A program made the translations under genes and the position numbers. Shown here piece by piece: positions 15,787 through 24,648 of a stretch of 37,175 nucleotides of DNA. The notes under the pieces are model-generated. The model had not been told where the DNA came from and made no database searches. It worked only from the letters and a program-made list of their open reading frames with translations. Position 1 is the stretch's first letter. Each line of letters begins with the position of its first letter. The DNA lies in contig JAJEBT010000190.1 of assembly GCA_022822405.1 (NCBI GenBank), positions 1 to 37,175 on the forward strand, given 5' to 3'. The stretch is from Alphaproteobacteria bacterium (GTDB lineage Bacteria; Pseudomonadota; Alphaproteobacteria; MPNO01; UBA830).

Positions 15787-16455
15787 CGCACCAGCGGAAA
15801 CGCGCAACCGGGGGCAGCGTCAGCGCATGCGTGGTGCGGGATCCGCGACGGCCCGCCGCGTCGCCCGGATTCCCATCGGATTCCATACCTGCCCCGACGG
15901 TCCCGACACCGCACCGTCAGCCGTGAACAGTCGAACCGAGGCCTGAAGGTCGCGACCACGTCGCAGGTATCCCCGCTGCCATGCCGGACGGTGTCAGCGC
16001 GGCACGTTCTGGTCGGTTCTGCGGTCGATAAAGGAGCCGGCAGGCCCGGAGACCCGCTCCGGTACGAGCTTCTCGACCTCGTCCGGATAACGTACGACGA
16101 GCTTTCGCTCGACGACCGCGTGTGCAGCGGCCTTGCGATCCTGAAATACGCCCTGGTCGAGGACCCCTCCCATGAGCACCTTCGGGAGTCGGTGCGGTCC
16201 CATATCCATGAGCATTTCTAACATGCTTCGCAGCTTGGTGATTGTCGCGCTGCCGTAGCAGTGGCTTTCGCAGTGAGGATAGAGTAACGTCCCCGATAGC
16301 CGACGATGCACATCTGCGATCCCGCGTGGTGCCCTTCTTGAGCGCCATGAAACAATCCCCGCTCCATTCCTGCACGATATTGTCGTCCGGGGTTGTTTCT
16401 GCGGCATCCCGAACCTCCGGCATCGTTTGACCTTTTCCGAGAGAGCAACCCTCGA
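15787..16455. other. Gene-poor 669-bp stretch after the second ATPase
   Basis: There is no intact gene. The plus strand from 16051 to 16221 carries a probable Rpn nuclease relic, listed next. On the minus strand a start at 16423 with an AAAAGG site opens MPEVRDAAETTPDDNIVQEW and about 50 plausible residues before the composition deteriorates; it is not called because nothing supports it by family. The end of the stretch should contain the promoter of the 16456 gene. Confidence 0.4.
16051..16221 (+). pseudogene. Probable C-terminal fragment of an Rpn-family (PD-(D/E)XK) nuclease
   Basis: The frame reads DPLRYELLDLVRITYDELSL, then DDRVCSGLAILKYALVEDP. This matches the conserved pattern of recombination-promoting nuclease (Rpn/YhgA-like, Transposase_31) proteins, where F-x-Y-x-L-x-DL-x-x-I is followed by R-x-x-L-x-x-LKY. 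The catalytic N-terminal part and the usual C-terminal extension are absent, and the frame ends at a TAA at 16219-16221. A broken copy is the best reading; an antisense shadow cannot be fully excluded. Confidence 0.4.
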
Positions 16456-17562
16456 ATGTTTCAAGTCGCTACCATCGACGCGTTTGCGATCAGTGTGCCC
16501 TTGCTCTCTCCCATGAAGCTCGCCGGCATCGAAATCGCGACCGCTGACAACCTGATCGTGCGCGTGACCGACAGCGACGGAAATGTCGGCTGGGGCGAAG
16601 GCGCTTCGGCGCCGACGATGACCGGCGAGACGCCCGAGAGCATGGTATCGGCCGTCCGGTTTCTCACTCCGTCGCTGGTCGGCATGGAGGTAGACGAGCC
16701 GTTTGCCATTCACCGCCGGCTGGATCGGCTGATGTATGGCAATCATGGCGCCAAGGCGGCGATCGAGATCGCCATCCTTGATCTTGCAGGCAAGCGGTCC
16801 GGCGTGCCGCTGTACGAGATGCTCGGTGGCCGCGTGCGCGAGACTGCAGATATCCTGACCATGGTTGCCGGCGGCGATCTTGCCCAGGAAACCGACAATG
16901 CCAGGCGCCAGCTCGACGCCGGATTCAGGGCCTTCAAGGTAAAGGTCGGCGTCAACGACCCGGGCCACGATCTCGAGCGTGCGACGGCGGTCCGTTTGGC
17001 TACCGGCAGCGGCCCGCGGATCTCGGCCGACGCCAACCAGGGGTATTCCCGCGAGGATGCCATCGAGTTCGCGGAAGGCGCGGCCCAGGCGGGCCTCGAT
17101 TTCATGGAACAGCTCGTATATGCCGAGGATCTGGCGGGCATGGCGTCCTGCGCTGCGGCAAGCAGTGTGCCACTCGGAGCCGACGAGGGTTTTCACTCGT
17201 TGCGGGACATCACCGCGCACCACGAAGCGGGCGCCGCCGCCGGCGGCAGCCTCAAGACAATCAAGCTTGGCGGGGCGTTCGGCGTCATAGAGGCCGGGCG
17301 TCTGATGGACGGGCTCGGCATGTCCGTCAATCTTGCGGGCAAGCTCGCCGAAACCAGCATTGCAAGTGCCGCCATCGCTCATCTCGCGGTGTCGCTGCCG
17401 CGCCTAGATTGGGACGCCAGCGTCACCAACCAGTATCTCGCCGACGATGTGGCGGCCGAACCGCTCGGAGTCGTCGATGGCACCGTGCGCCCTCCGGAAG
17501 AGCCGGGCCTCGGAATCGTGCCGGACGAGGACAAGCTTCGCGATTTCACCTCGCTGCGATAG
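16456..17562 (+). CDS. Enolase-superfamily enzyme, muconate-lactonizing/racemase subgroup
   Basis: The 368-residue protein has the capping domain (residues 1-120, VRVTDSDGNVGWGEG) and the TIM barrel with the superfamily residues: K161-x-K163 (FKVKVG), D192-x-N194 (ISADANQGY), E218 (FMEQ), D243-E244 (GADEG), and a second-side Lys in LKTIKLGG (K267 or K270). Lysines on both sides of the active site define the MLE subgroup, whose members cycloisomerise muconates, epimerise dipeptides or N-acyl amino acids, or make o-succinylbenzoate. ATG 16456 is preceded by a weak GAGAG; the frame is open upstream to 16393. It heads a run with the OsmC protein and the IlvD-like dehydratase. Confidence 0.88.
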   Translation: MFQVATIDAFAISVPLLSPMKLAGIEIATADNLIVRVTDSDGNVGWGEGASAPTMTGETPESMVSAVRFLTPSLVGMEVDEPFAIHRRLDRLMYGNHGAKAAIEIAILDLAGKRSGVPLYEMLGGRVRETADILTMVAGGDLAQETDNARRQLDAGFRAFKVKVGVNDPGHDLERATAVRLATGSGPRISADANQGYSREDAIEFAEGAAQAGLDFMEQLVYAEDLAGMASCAAASSVPLGADEGFHSLRDITAHHEAGAAAGGSLKTIKLGGAFGVIEAGRLMDGLGMSVNLAGKLAETSIASAAIAHLAVSLPRLDWDASVTNQYLADDVAAEPLGVVDGTVRPPEEPGLGIVPDEDKLRDFTSLR

Positions 17563-17642
17563 GACGTTGCCATGGAGTGCCGAGGTCCCCGTGCGGCAGG
17601 GAGCGGGCATCGCAGACGGAGTTTCAGGAAAGGATAGTCGGC

Positions 17643-18833
17643 ATGACTGAGACTGATTCGATTGGCGGTTGCGGTTACCCGCTGGGATTTGCTGTCCACG
17701 CGGGAAGCGACAGGCCCGCTGTCCTCGGTGTCGGCGGCGGGAGCAGCATCTACACGGTCGAGGCGCGGAAGTTCTCCGGCGGCGGACACCAGAAGGAAGC
17801 CGTTGTTTCCGAGGGGGCTGACGGCGCCGTGTGGCGGCTGTCAAGCGACGAGGGCCGACATCTGAAGGGAACGGATCTGGCGCCGTTTCCGCTCGGCTTC
17901 TTCAATGCGGGCCTGCATGCCGATCTCGCCGGCCGCATCGTTGCGCTGGCCCGCGAGCGTTCGATCGAGATCGGCCGGCTCGGGATTGATCTCCAGAACA
18001 GCTACTGGATGACGGGCTCCTTCTTCAAGGGGGACGGAGAGGGGTTCGCGGAACCGGCAATTGCCGACGTCTCTCTCGAATCCGCCGCCGCCTCGGATGC
18101 CGTCGCCGAACTGGTTGCCGACGCCGTGCTGGCCTCCCCGGCGCTTGCGGCCATGCGGACGGCGCTGACCAACACCTTTGCGATCTATGTCAATGGCCGG
18201 CGCCGCGAGGTGCGGACCATGGTCGCGTCCACGGCACCCGACGCCGCCGATCCCTATGTTACCTACGCCGAGCCACCGTCGCCGGCAGGCGAGACGTTGC
18301 CGGATCTGATCACCAAGACGGGGACGGAACAGGAGGGTGACGTGGCGCCGGCCCCGGCGGGAACCACGAGCCGCATTATCCGGATCATCAAGGGTGTCAG
18401 CAGCCTTGTCGACGGGGGCGGTGCCACCGAGACCGAGACCTGGCTCGAACTGCCGGGGATGAGTCATTTCGCGTTGAAGTCGGACGAAAACCGGGACCGC
18501 GCCGGCGCTCCGAGCGGTCTGGCGTTGCTGTCCGCCGGGATCGTGTTCTGCTTCATGACCCAGCTCGACCGCTATATCGAGCACATGAAGTTCAATATCT
18601 CGGGCGTGCGGATCGTGCAGACAAGCCCGTATTCCACCGCGTTGCGGGACGGGCGCCTCGTCGGCGCCGCGGCACCGGTCGACACCCATCTGTTCCTCAA
18701 TGGCCAGGAGGATGACGAGACCTACGAGACCCTGATGCGGATTGCCGCGCGGACATGCTACCTCCATGCGACCCTGGCCGCAGCGCTCGAGCCGGAGGTC
18801 CGAGTTACCCTCAACGGCGACAGGCTCGCCTGA
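17643..18833 (+). CDS. Tandem OsmC-like protein
   Basis: The 396-residue product appears to be two OsmC-fold units. The first (residues ~55-205: PFPLGFFNAGLHADLAGRIV, then IEIGRLGIDLQNSYWMTGSF) has the helix-sheet pattern but no cysteine at the two reactive positions. The second (~280-396) has both: FCFMTQLDRY and ARTCYLHATL. OsmC proteins reduce organic hydroperoxides with a Cys pair, or act as hydrolase accessories. ATG 17643 follows AGGAAAGGA; the gene is 80 bp after the enolase-type gene and 14 bp before the dehydratase. Its position inside a catabolic operon, instead of a stress locus, suggests a dedicated role. Confidence 0.7.
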   Translation: MTETDSIGGCGYPLGFAVHAGSDRPAVLGVGGGSSIYTVEARKFSGGGHQKEAVVSEGADGAVWRLSSDEGRHLKGTDLAPFPLGFFNAGLHADLAGRIVALARERSIEIGRLGIDLQNSYWMTGSFFKGDGEGFAEPAIADVSLESAAASDAVAELVADAVLASPALAAMRTALTNTFAIYVNGRRREVRTMVASTAPDAADPYVTYAEPPSPAGETLPDLITKTGTEQEGDVAPAPAGTTSRIIRIIKGVSSLVDGGGATETETWLELPGMSHFALKSDENRDRAGAPSGLALLSAGIVFCFMTQLDRYIEHMKFNISGVRIVQTSPYSTALRDGRLVGAAAPVDTHLFLNGQEDDETYETLMRIAARTCYLHATLAAALEPEVRVTLNGDRLA

Positions 18834-18847
18834 GCGGGACGGGCGAC

Positions 18848-20578
18848 GTGACAGGACAGGATACACGCGGGCTTGGCCGCGGCCTTACGAATTACGGTGA
18901 TCCCGATTTCGCCATCTACTTGAGGAAATCGTTCGCCAAGTCGATGGGCTATTCCGACGCGATGCTCGACCGGCCGGTGATCGGCATCGCCTATACCCCG
19001 TCAGGGTTCAACAACTGCCATCGCCATTTCCCGGAACTGCTCGAGGCCGTCAAGCGCGGTGTGCTCTCTGCCGGGGCACTTCCGCTTGAGTTTCCGACCG
19101 TCTCGCTCGGCGAAGTCTTCCTGAGCCCGACCAGCCTCAAGTTCCGCAACCTGATGGCGATGGATACCGAGGAGATGATTCGCGCCCAGCCGATGGATGC
19201 GGTGGTCCTGATGGGCGGTTGCGACAAGACGGTGCCGGCCCAGCTTATGGGCGCAGCCTCGGCAGGACGGCCCGCCATCCAGCTCGTCGCCGGTCCGATG
19301 ATGACGTCCCGCCACGGAGACGAGCGACTTGGCGCGTGCACCGACTGTCGCCGCTTCTGGGCGCAGTACCGGGCCGGCCAGATCGGTTCCGGCGAAATCT
19401 CGGAGATCGAGGGAAAGCTCGCGACGACGGCGGGAACCTGTGCCGTGATGGGAACCGCCTCGACGATGGCGTGCATCGCGGAAACGCTTGGCATGTCGCT
19501 TCCCGGGACGGCCGCGATCCCGGCCGTCCATGCCGATCGCCTGCGGGCCGCGGAGGCGACCGGCGCAGCGGCGGTGCGGCTGGCATCGGAACCCATCGCA
19601 CCCGGCCGGATCATCACCCGCGAATCCGTCGAGAATGCGCTGCGGATTCTCCTGGCTCTTGGAGGATCGACGAACGCCGTGATCCACCTGACGGCGATAG
19701 CGGGCCGGGCAGGTATCGACATCCCGCTCTCTTGGCTGAACGAGCTGTCGGAGACGACACCGGTGCTGGTCAACCTCAAGCCGGTGGGCGACAACTACAT
19801 GGAGGATTTCTTCGCTGCCGGCGGCGTCGGCGCGGTGCTGCGAGAGCTCCGACCGCTCCTGAACACCGATTGCCTTACAGTTACCGGCGAGACGCTGGGC
19901 GAGCGCCTGGCCACCGAGGACGGTCCTCTGGACCGAAGAGTGATAGCGCCGGCGGATGAGCCATTGGAACCGCAGGGCGGCCTTGTTGCCCTGTTCGGTT
20001 CGCTGGCCCCGCGCGGCGCAATTCTGAAACGCTCGGCCGCCGACAGCCGCCTGTTCGAGAAGGAAGGGCGCGCGGTCGTCTTCTCGTCGCTCGAGGATCT
20101 CTCTGCCCGGATCGACGATCCCGAGCTCGATGTCACCGAAGACGATTTCCTGGTCCTCCAGAACGCCGGTCCGAGGAGCGAGTCCGGCATGCCTGAGGCA
20201 GGATATCTGCCGATACCGAAGAAACTCTCGCAGCGCGGGGTCCGCGACATGGTGCGCATATCGGATGCCCGCATGTCCGGAACGGCTTACGGGACGATCG
20301 TTCTCCATGTCGCCCCGGAAGCGTCCGTAGGAGGGCCGCTGGCGCTGGTGAGAAACGGTGACCGCATACGGCTGTCGGTGTCGCGGCAGAGAATCGACCT
20401 GCTCGTCGACGACCGGGAACTCGAGAACCGGCGTTCGCGGCTCGTCGTGGCAGCCCGGGATCCGGGGCGCCTCCGCGGCTACGACCGGCTGTATGCCGAA
20501 GAAGTGTTGCAGGCCGACGAGGGATGCGACTTCGGCATGATGAAACCGGTGAGCGAGGATCGGTCCACCGGCAGTTAG
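18848..20578 (+). CDS. IlvD/Edd-family dehydratase, probably sugar-acid or hydroxy-acid specific
   Basis: The 576-residue protein is a full-length dihydroxy-acid / phosphogluconate dehydratase homologue that removes water from a 2,3-dihydroxy acid using an Fe-S cluster and Mg. The three ligand cysteines are C57 (NNCHRH), C125 (GGCDKT) and C198 (AGTCAVMGTAS); an ACTDC pair is at 164-167. GTG 18848 is chosen because the upstream frame overlaps the OsmC gene's coding end, and the conserved N-terminus begins near here. Isolated dehydratases next to enolase-superfamily enzymes are usually catabolic (arabinonate, xylonate and the like), not part of branched-chain amino-acid synthesis. Its stop overlaps the convergent acyl-CoA synthetase stop (TTAG). 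Confidence 0.88.
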   Translation: MTGQDTRGLGRGLTNYGDPDFAIYLRKSFAKSMGYSDAMLDRPVIGIAYTPSGFNNCHRHFPELLEAVKRGVLSAGALPLEFPTVSLGEVFLSPTSLKFRNLMAMDTEEMIRAQPMDAVVLMGGCDKTVPAQLMGAASAGRPAIQLVAGPMMTSRHGDERLGACTDCRRFWAQYRAGQIGSGEISEIEGKLATTAGTCAVMGTASTMACIAETLGMSLPGTAAIPAVHADRLRAAEATGAAAVRLASEPIAPGRIITRESVENALRILLALGGSTNAVIHLTAIAGRAGIDIPLSWLNELSETTPVLVNLKPVGDNYMEDFFAAGGVGAVLRELRPLLNTDCLTVTGETLGERLATEDGPLDRRVIAPADEPLEPQGGLVALFGSLAPRGAILKRSAADSRLFEKEGRAVVFSSLEDLSARIDDPELDVTEDDFLVLQNAGPRSESGMPEAGYLPIPKKLSQRGVRDMVRISDARMSGTAYGTIVLHVAPEASVGGPLALVRNGDRIRLSVSRQRIDLLVDDRELENRRSRLVVAARDPGRLRGYDRLYAEEVLQADEGCDFGMMKPVSEDRSTGS

Positions 20579-22527
20579 GAACTGCCTGCGCTGCCGAGCC
20601 CGGCCAGCGCTTCCGGATTGGCGAGCGCACTCATGTCGCCGGGGTCCTGGCCGGACAGGATTGCCCTGACGACACGGCGCATGATCTTCTGGTTGCGGGT
20701 CTTGGGGAGGTCTTCGACGAAACGGATCTCGCGCGGCCTGAACGGTGTGCCAAGGCCGGCCGCGACAGCGTCCTTCAGGACCTCCGCGGCTTTCGCGTCC
20801 GGGGTGTCTGCGGCACGGTTTCGCACGCATGCGCAGACGATGGCCTCGCCCTTGAGGGGGTCGGGGACGCCGACGGCGGCAGCTTCCGCGATCAGGCCTG
20901 TCTCCAGCAGCAGCTGCTCGATTTCTCCGGGACCTGTTCGTTTGCCGGCGATCTTGATCGTGTCGTCGGCTCGTCCGTGAAGGTACCAGAGCCCGTCCTC
21001 GTCGACCGAAGCCACGTCGCCCTGAAGCCAGAGGCCCGGATGACGGTTCCAGTATGTGTCCATGTAGCGCTGCCGGTCGTTCCACAAGCCCCGTGTCAGG
21101 CCTATCGATGTCTGTCGCATCGCCAGTTCGCCCTTCCGGCCTGTGGTAACCGGTTGCCCGTCGGCATCGACGATGACCGCGCCGGTACCGGGTACTGGCC
21201 CGCCGAAGGCGCATGGCCGAAGCGGGTGGTGCACGGTGCCGATGAGGATTGCTCCGCCAATCTCGGTCCCGCCGGCGTAGTTCAGTATCGGGCGCCGGCC
21301 CTTGCCGACCGCATTGAAGAACCATAGCCAGGAATCGCGGTCCCACAATTCGCCGGTGGACACCAGGACGCGGAGCGAAGAGAGGTCGTGACGGGTGACG
21401 ATTGCTGGATCCTTGCCCATGAACGAGCGGGCTACGGTGGGTGCCATGCCGAGAAACGTGGCGTTGTGCTCTTCCGCAAGACGCAGCAGCCGTCCGTCGT
21501 CGGGGTAGTCGGGCGTTCCTTCCGCCAGGATCAGCGTGGTGCCGAGAAGGGCCGATCCGATGATCGTCTTGGGGCCCACCAGCCATCCCATGTCGCTCAT
21601 CCACAGCAGGACATCTCCGGCCCGCATGTCGAGTAGCATTCCGAGATCCAGGGCGTTCTTGACCATCGCGCCGCAGTGGGTGTGGATCGTTCCCTTGGGC
21701 CGGCCCGTGGTTCCCGATGTGAAGATGACCATGAGCGGGTCGTCCGCATCCATCGCCACTGCAGGGGCCGGGACTCCGGCCCCGGATGCCAACTCGTGCC
21801 AATCATGATCGCGCCCCTCGATCGGGTCGGTCGCGATGCCCAGATGCTCTAGAACAACGACATTGCGCACGGACGGCGCCTCGTCGAGCGCCCTGTCGAG
21901 TGCGGCCTTCATCTCGATCACCCTGCCGCGGCGCATGGTCCCGTCAGCCGTGATCACGGCTTTCGCCGATGCATCCCGCAGCCGTCCGGCTACCGCCGCT
22001 GGCCCGAACCCCGAGAAAAGCGGCAGCGCGACGGCGCCGATCGAAGCGATGGCGAAGAAAGCTGCCGCGACTTCCGGCACCATCGGCATGTAGAGCGCGA
22101 CGACGTCGCCCCGGCCAAGGCCAAGGGCGCGCAGCCCGGCCGCGCAGCTCGCGCTCGCGGCAGCAAGCTCGGCATACGTCCAGCGGCGAACCGTCCCGTC
22201 CTCGCCTTCATAGACGATTGCCATGACATCGCCGCGCCCCAGTTCGAGATTGCGGTCCAGGCAGTTGGTCGCGAGGTTGGTCCGCCCGTTGATGCACCAG
22301 CGAGGCCAGGCGATGCCGTCGCTCAGGTCGAGAACCTGTTCATAGGGGCGTGAGAAGCGGATATCGTGATGCTCGATGACCGCGTTCCAGAACCAGTGCG
22401 GCTCATCCAGGGCGCGTTTCCCGAGCGCTGCGAAGTCGGCCAGCCCGTGGCGCAACAGGAAACGCTGCAGATTGCTGTCTCGCACGATTTCGTCGTCCGG
22501 GTTCCACACGAAGTCTTGCAATGCCAT
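20575..22527 (-). CDS. Acetyl/acetoacetyl-CoA synthetase-like acid:CoA ligase (AMP-binding)
   Basis: The 650-residue adenylate-forming enzyme has the P-loop FTSGTTGRPKGTIHTH, the acyl-adenylate motif NYAGGTEIGG, the hinge GRADDTIKIAGKRTGPGEIE and the C-terminal catalytic Lys in PKTRNQKIMRR. Length and the ACS-type N-terminal region (EPHWFWNAVIEHHDI) place it with acetyl-, propionyl- and acetoacetyl-CoA synthetases. It would activate a carboxylic acid to its CoA thioester. It diverges from the ACMSD-like amidohydrolase and crotonase genes, and its stop overlaps that of the dehydratase by 4 bp. Substrate uncertain; the neighbouring BadI-like hydrolase suggests a cyclic or branched acid. Confidence 0.88.
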   Translation of the reverse strand: MALQDFVWNPDDEIVRDSNLQRFLLRHGLADFAALGKRALDEPHWFWNAVIEHHDIRFSRPYEQVLDLSDGIAWPRWCINGRTNLATNCLDRNLELGRGDVMAIVYEGEDGTVRRWTYAELAAASASCAAGLRALGLGRGDVVALYMPMVPEVAAAFFAIASIGAVALPLFSGFGPAAVAGRLRDASAKAVITADGTMRRGRVIEMKAALDRALDEAPSVRNVVVLEHLGIATDPIEGRDHDWHELASGAGVPAPAVAMDADDPLMVIFTSGTTGRPKGTIHTHCGAMVKNALDLGMLLDMRAGDVLLWMSDMGWLVGPKTIIGSALLGTTLILAEGTPDYPDDGRLLRLAEEHNATFLGMAPTVARSFMGKDPAIVTRHDLSSLRVLVSTGELWDRDSWLWFFNAVGKGRRPILNYAGGTEIGGAILIGTVHHPLRPCAFGGPVPGTGAVIVDADGQPVTTGRKGELAMRQTSIGLTRGLWNDRQRYMDTYWNRHPGLWLQGDVASVDEDGLWYLHGRADDTIKIAGKRTGPGEIEQLLLETGLIAEAAAVGVPDPLKGEAIVCACVRNRAADTPDAKAAEVLKDAVAAGLGTPFRPREIRFVEDLPKTRNQKIMRRVVRAILSGQDPGDMSALANPEALAGLGSAGSS

Positions 22528-22674
22528 TCATGCTTCTCCGGAACGCCGGCTGCGCCCTGTGGACGGCTCCGACTATTGTCGTGCAGAGTCTGCCAGAATC
22601 AGGCATTAACTGCATCCCGGAGCATGCCTGGAATATGGTGTGCGCCGATCTGGAAACGCGGAAGGGACCTCTTC

Positions 22675-23679
22675 ATGGCGGTCATCGACATACATTGCCA
22701 CATTGCGCCCGAGTCGTGCCTGCCAATGGAAGCGGTAGGACCCGACGGGAAAACCTATGGCCTCAGCGTGCACCACGAGGATTGCGGCGCCCAGTGTCCG
22801 GTCATCAACGGCAGGATCAATCGCAACTGCGATGCCGACCAGCTTTACGATGTCGAGCGGCGCCTTCGCGAGATGGATGATGCGCGGGTCGATCTGCAGG
22901 TCTTGAGCCCGGTCACGTTCTTCTTCTTCTACAACCTGCCGGCAGAGGAGTGCGCGGCGCGGGCGCGGCAGGTCAATGTCGCGATGGCGGAAATCGCGGC
23001 GGCCCGGCCCGACCGGTTCCGCGCCATGGCGACGGTGCCGCTCCAGGATCCCGAGCGGGCGGCGGCCGAACTCGACCATGCGGTCGGCGAACTGGGCCTG
23101 CACGGCGTGGAGGTCTGTTCGAACGTCAACGGCATGAACTTCGACGATCCGTCCCTGCGGCCGTTCTTCGAGACCGTCGAACGCCTGGACGTGCCCGTAT
23201 TCGTCCATCCGAGCCACGTTGCCGCGGCCGACCGGCTGCACCGGCACTATCTGGAAAACCTGATCGGCAATCCGCTCGATTCGGCGATCTGCATCGCGAG
23301 CCTGGTGTTCGGCGGCGTACTGGACGCGTTCCCCGGCTTGAAGATGATCTTCTCCCACGGCGGCGGCGTGGCGCCGATCCTCATCGGACGCTGGACTCAC
23401 GGCAAGGCGGTCCGGCCCGAGAACGCGGATCTGCCGCGGGCGCCGATCGAGTACCTGAAGACGCTTCATTACGACACCATCACGCACGATACGCGGGCGC
23501 TGGCCTATCTGTGCGACCAGGTCGGTGCATCCCAGGTGATGCTCGGCACGGATTATCCCTTCGATATGGGGGACACTGATCCGCTGGCTACCATCTCGGC
23601 GCTGTCCGGCCTGTCGGACGACGAGATCGCCGGCATGCGGGGGAATACCGCCGCACGGCTTTACGACATCAAAATCTGA
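22675..23679 (+). CDS. Amidohydrolase/decarboxylase resembling ACMSD
   Basis: The 334-residue enzyme has the metal site of aminocarboxymuconate-semialdehyde decarboxylase-type amidohydrolases: H7-x-H9 (DIHCHI), H178 (FVHPSH), H228 (SHGGG) and D293 (GTDYPFDMG). This group removes CO2 from aromatic or unsaturated carboxylates without a redox cofactor. AAGGGA 9 bases before ATG 22675 fixes the start, though the frame stays open further upstream. It is followed 72 bp later by a crotonase gene, and the pair diverges from the acyl-CoA synthetase, so decarboxylation, CoA activation and ring hydrolysis may be parts of one route. Confidence 0.87.
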   Translation: MAVIDIHCHIAPESCLPMEAVGPDGKTYGLSVHHEDCGAQCPVINGRINRNCDADQLYDVERRLREMDDARVDLQVLSPVTFFFFYNLPAEECAARARQVNVAMAEIAAARPDRFRAMATVPLQDPERAAAELDHAVGELGLHGVEVCSNVNGMNFDDPSLRPFFETVERLDVPVFVHPSHVAAADRLHRHYLENLIGNPLDSAICIASLVFGGVLDAFPGLKMIFSHGGGVAPILIGRWTHGKAVRPENADLPRAPIEYLKTLHYDTITHDTRALAYLCDQVGASQVMLGTDYPFDMGDTDPLATISALSGLSDDEIAGMRGNTAARLYDIKI

Positions 23680-23751
23680 ACAATTTGCGAGTACCGGGTT
23701 CGTGTTGCCTCGCAGCCGGGAGGCAGCAATCGGGTACGCGGGAGGAGAAGA

Positions 23752-24630
23752 ATGACGAGCGAAGCGAGTACAACCGGAGAGTACGGCGACATCCTCTTCG
23801 AGGTGAAGGACAACGTCGCCTGGGTGACCATCAACCGTCCATGGGTACGGAACGCGTTTCGCGAACAGACTCTCGACGAGATGATCGACGCCTTCCGATC
23901 CACCCGCGACGATCCGTCGATCGTCTGCGCCGTGGTCACCGGCGCGGGCGACCAGGCGTTCTCGGCAGGCGGAGACTTCCATGCCATGACGCGGCTCAAC
24001 CGCGCCAACGCCCATCACTGGAACGATCGCATGCTGGGCCTGGCGATGACGCTGCGCGGCCTTCCGATTCCGGTCGTCGCGATGGTCAATGGCTGGTGCA
24101 TGGGCGGCGGGCATGAACTGGCGCTCTGGTGCGATCTCGTCATTGCTTCCGAGAACGCGGTGTTCGGCCAGACGGGCGCCCGCGTCGGCGCATGCCCGAC
24201 CGTCGGTGCAACGCAGTACATCCCGAGGTTGATCGGCGAACGGCTGGCGCGCGAGATGATCTTCCTTTGCCGGACGTTCAAGGCCGAAGAGGCGGTTCAG
24301 GTCGGCCTGATCAATCGCGTCGTACCGCAACAGGACCTTCGGAAGGAAACCGAGGCGTGGTGCGAGCAGATGAAGTCCTACAGTTCGCAGACCCTGCGGG
24401 CGACCAAGAAATCCCTCAACTTCGAGTCGGACGAATTGTACGCCTCGTGGCAGCACGGGATGGAACTCCTCGCCCACATCTGGGGTTCGGAGGAATCGCT
24501 TGAGGGGATGCATGCCTTCATGGAGAAGCGCAAACCCGACTTCCAGAAGTTCAGGGACAGGAACCGGGCGGAAGTCCGCGACTACCTTGCCGGTCTGGAG
24601 CGGGACGAGAACCAGGCTCCCCGATCCTGA
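23752..24630 (+). CDS. Crotonase-family hydratase/hydrolase, BadI/MenB-like
   Basis: The 292-residue protein has both oxyanion-hole elements of the crotonase superfamily: AFSAGGDFHAM and WCMGGGHELAL. The opening YGDILFEVKDNVAWVTINRP, the ENAVFGQTGARVG segment and the LGLINRVVP-like GLINRVVPQQDLRKE region look most like 2-ketocyclohexanecarboxyl-CoA hydrolase (BadI) and naphthoyl-CoA synthase (MenB), which make or break C-C bonds of cyclic acyl-CoAs. GGAGGAG sits just before ATG 23752. A C-terminal extension (residues 255-292, rich in charged residues) is longer than usual. Likely ring opening of a cyclic 2-oxoacyl-CoA; substrate unproven. Confidence 0.82.
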   Translation: MTSEASTTGEYGDILFEVKDNVAWVTINRPWVRNAFREQTLDEMIDAFRSTRDDPSIVCAVVTGAGDQAFSAGGDFHAMTRLNRANAHHWNDRMLGLAMTLRGLPIPVVAMVNGWCMGGGHELALWCDLVIASENAVFGQTGARVGACPTVGATQYIPRLIGERLAREMIFLCRTFKAEEAVQVGLINRVVPQQDLRKETEAWCEQMKSYSSQTLRATKKSLNFESDELYASWQHGMELLAHIWGSEESLEGMHAFMEKRKPDFQKFRDRNRAEVRDYLAGLERDENQAPRS

Positions 24631-24648
24631 CCGCAGTCACCGGCGGGC

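Noticed and set aside
19001..21802. A very long minus-strand frame of 933 codons
   Set aside because: It is antisense to the IlvD-like gene and out of frame with the acyl-CoA synthetase gene, and consists of Arg/Gly/Pro-rich text typical of shadow frames in GC-rich DNA.
22606..24513. A 635-codon minus-strand frame
   Set aside because: It is a shadow of the ACMSD-like and BadI-like genes, both of which have catalytic motifs and start sites.
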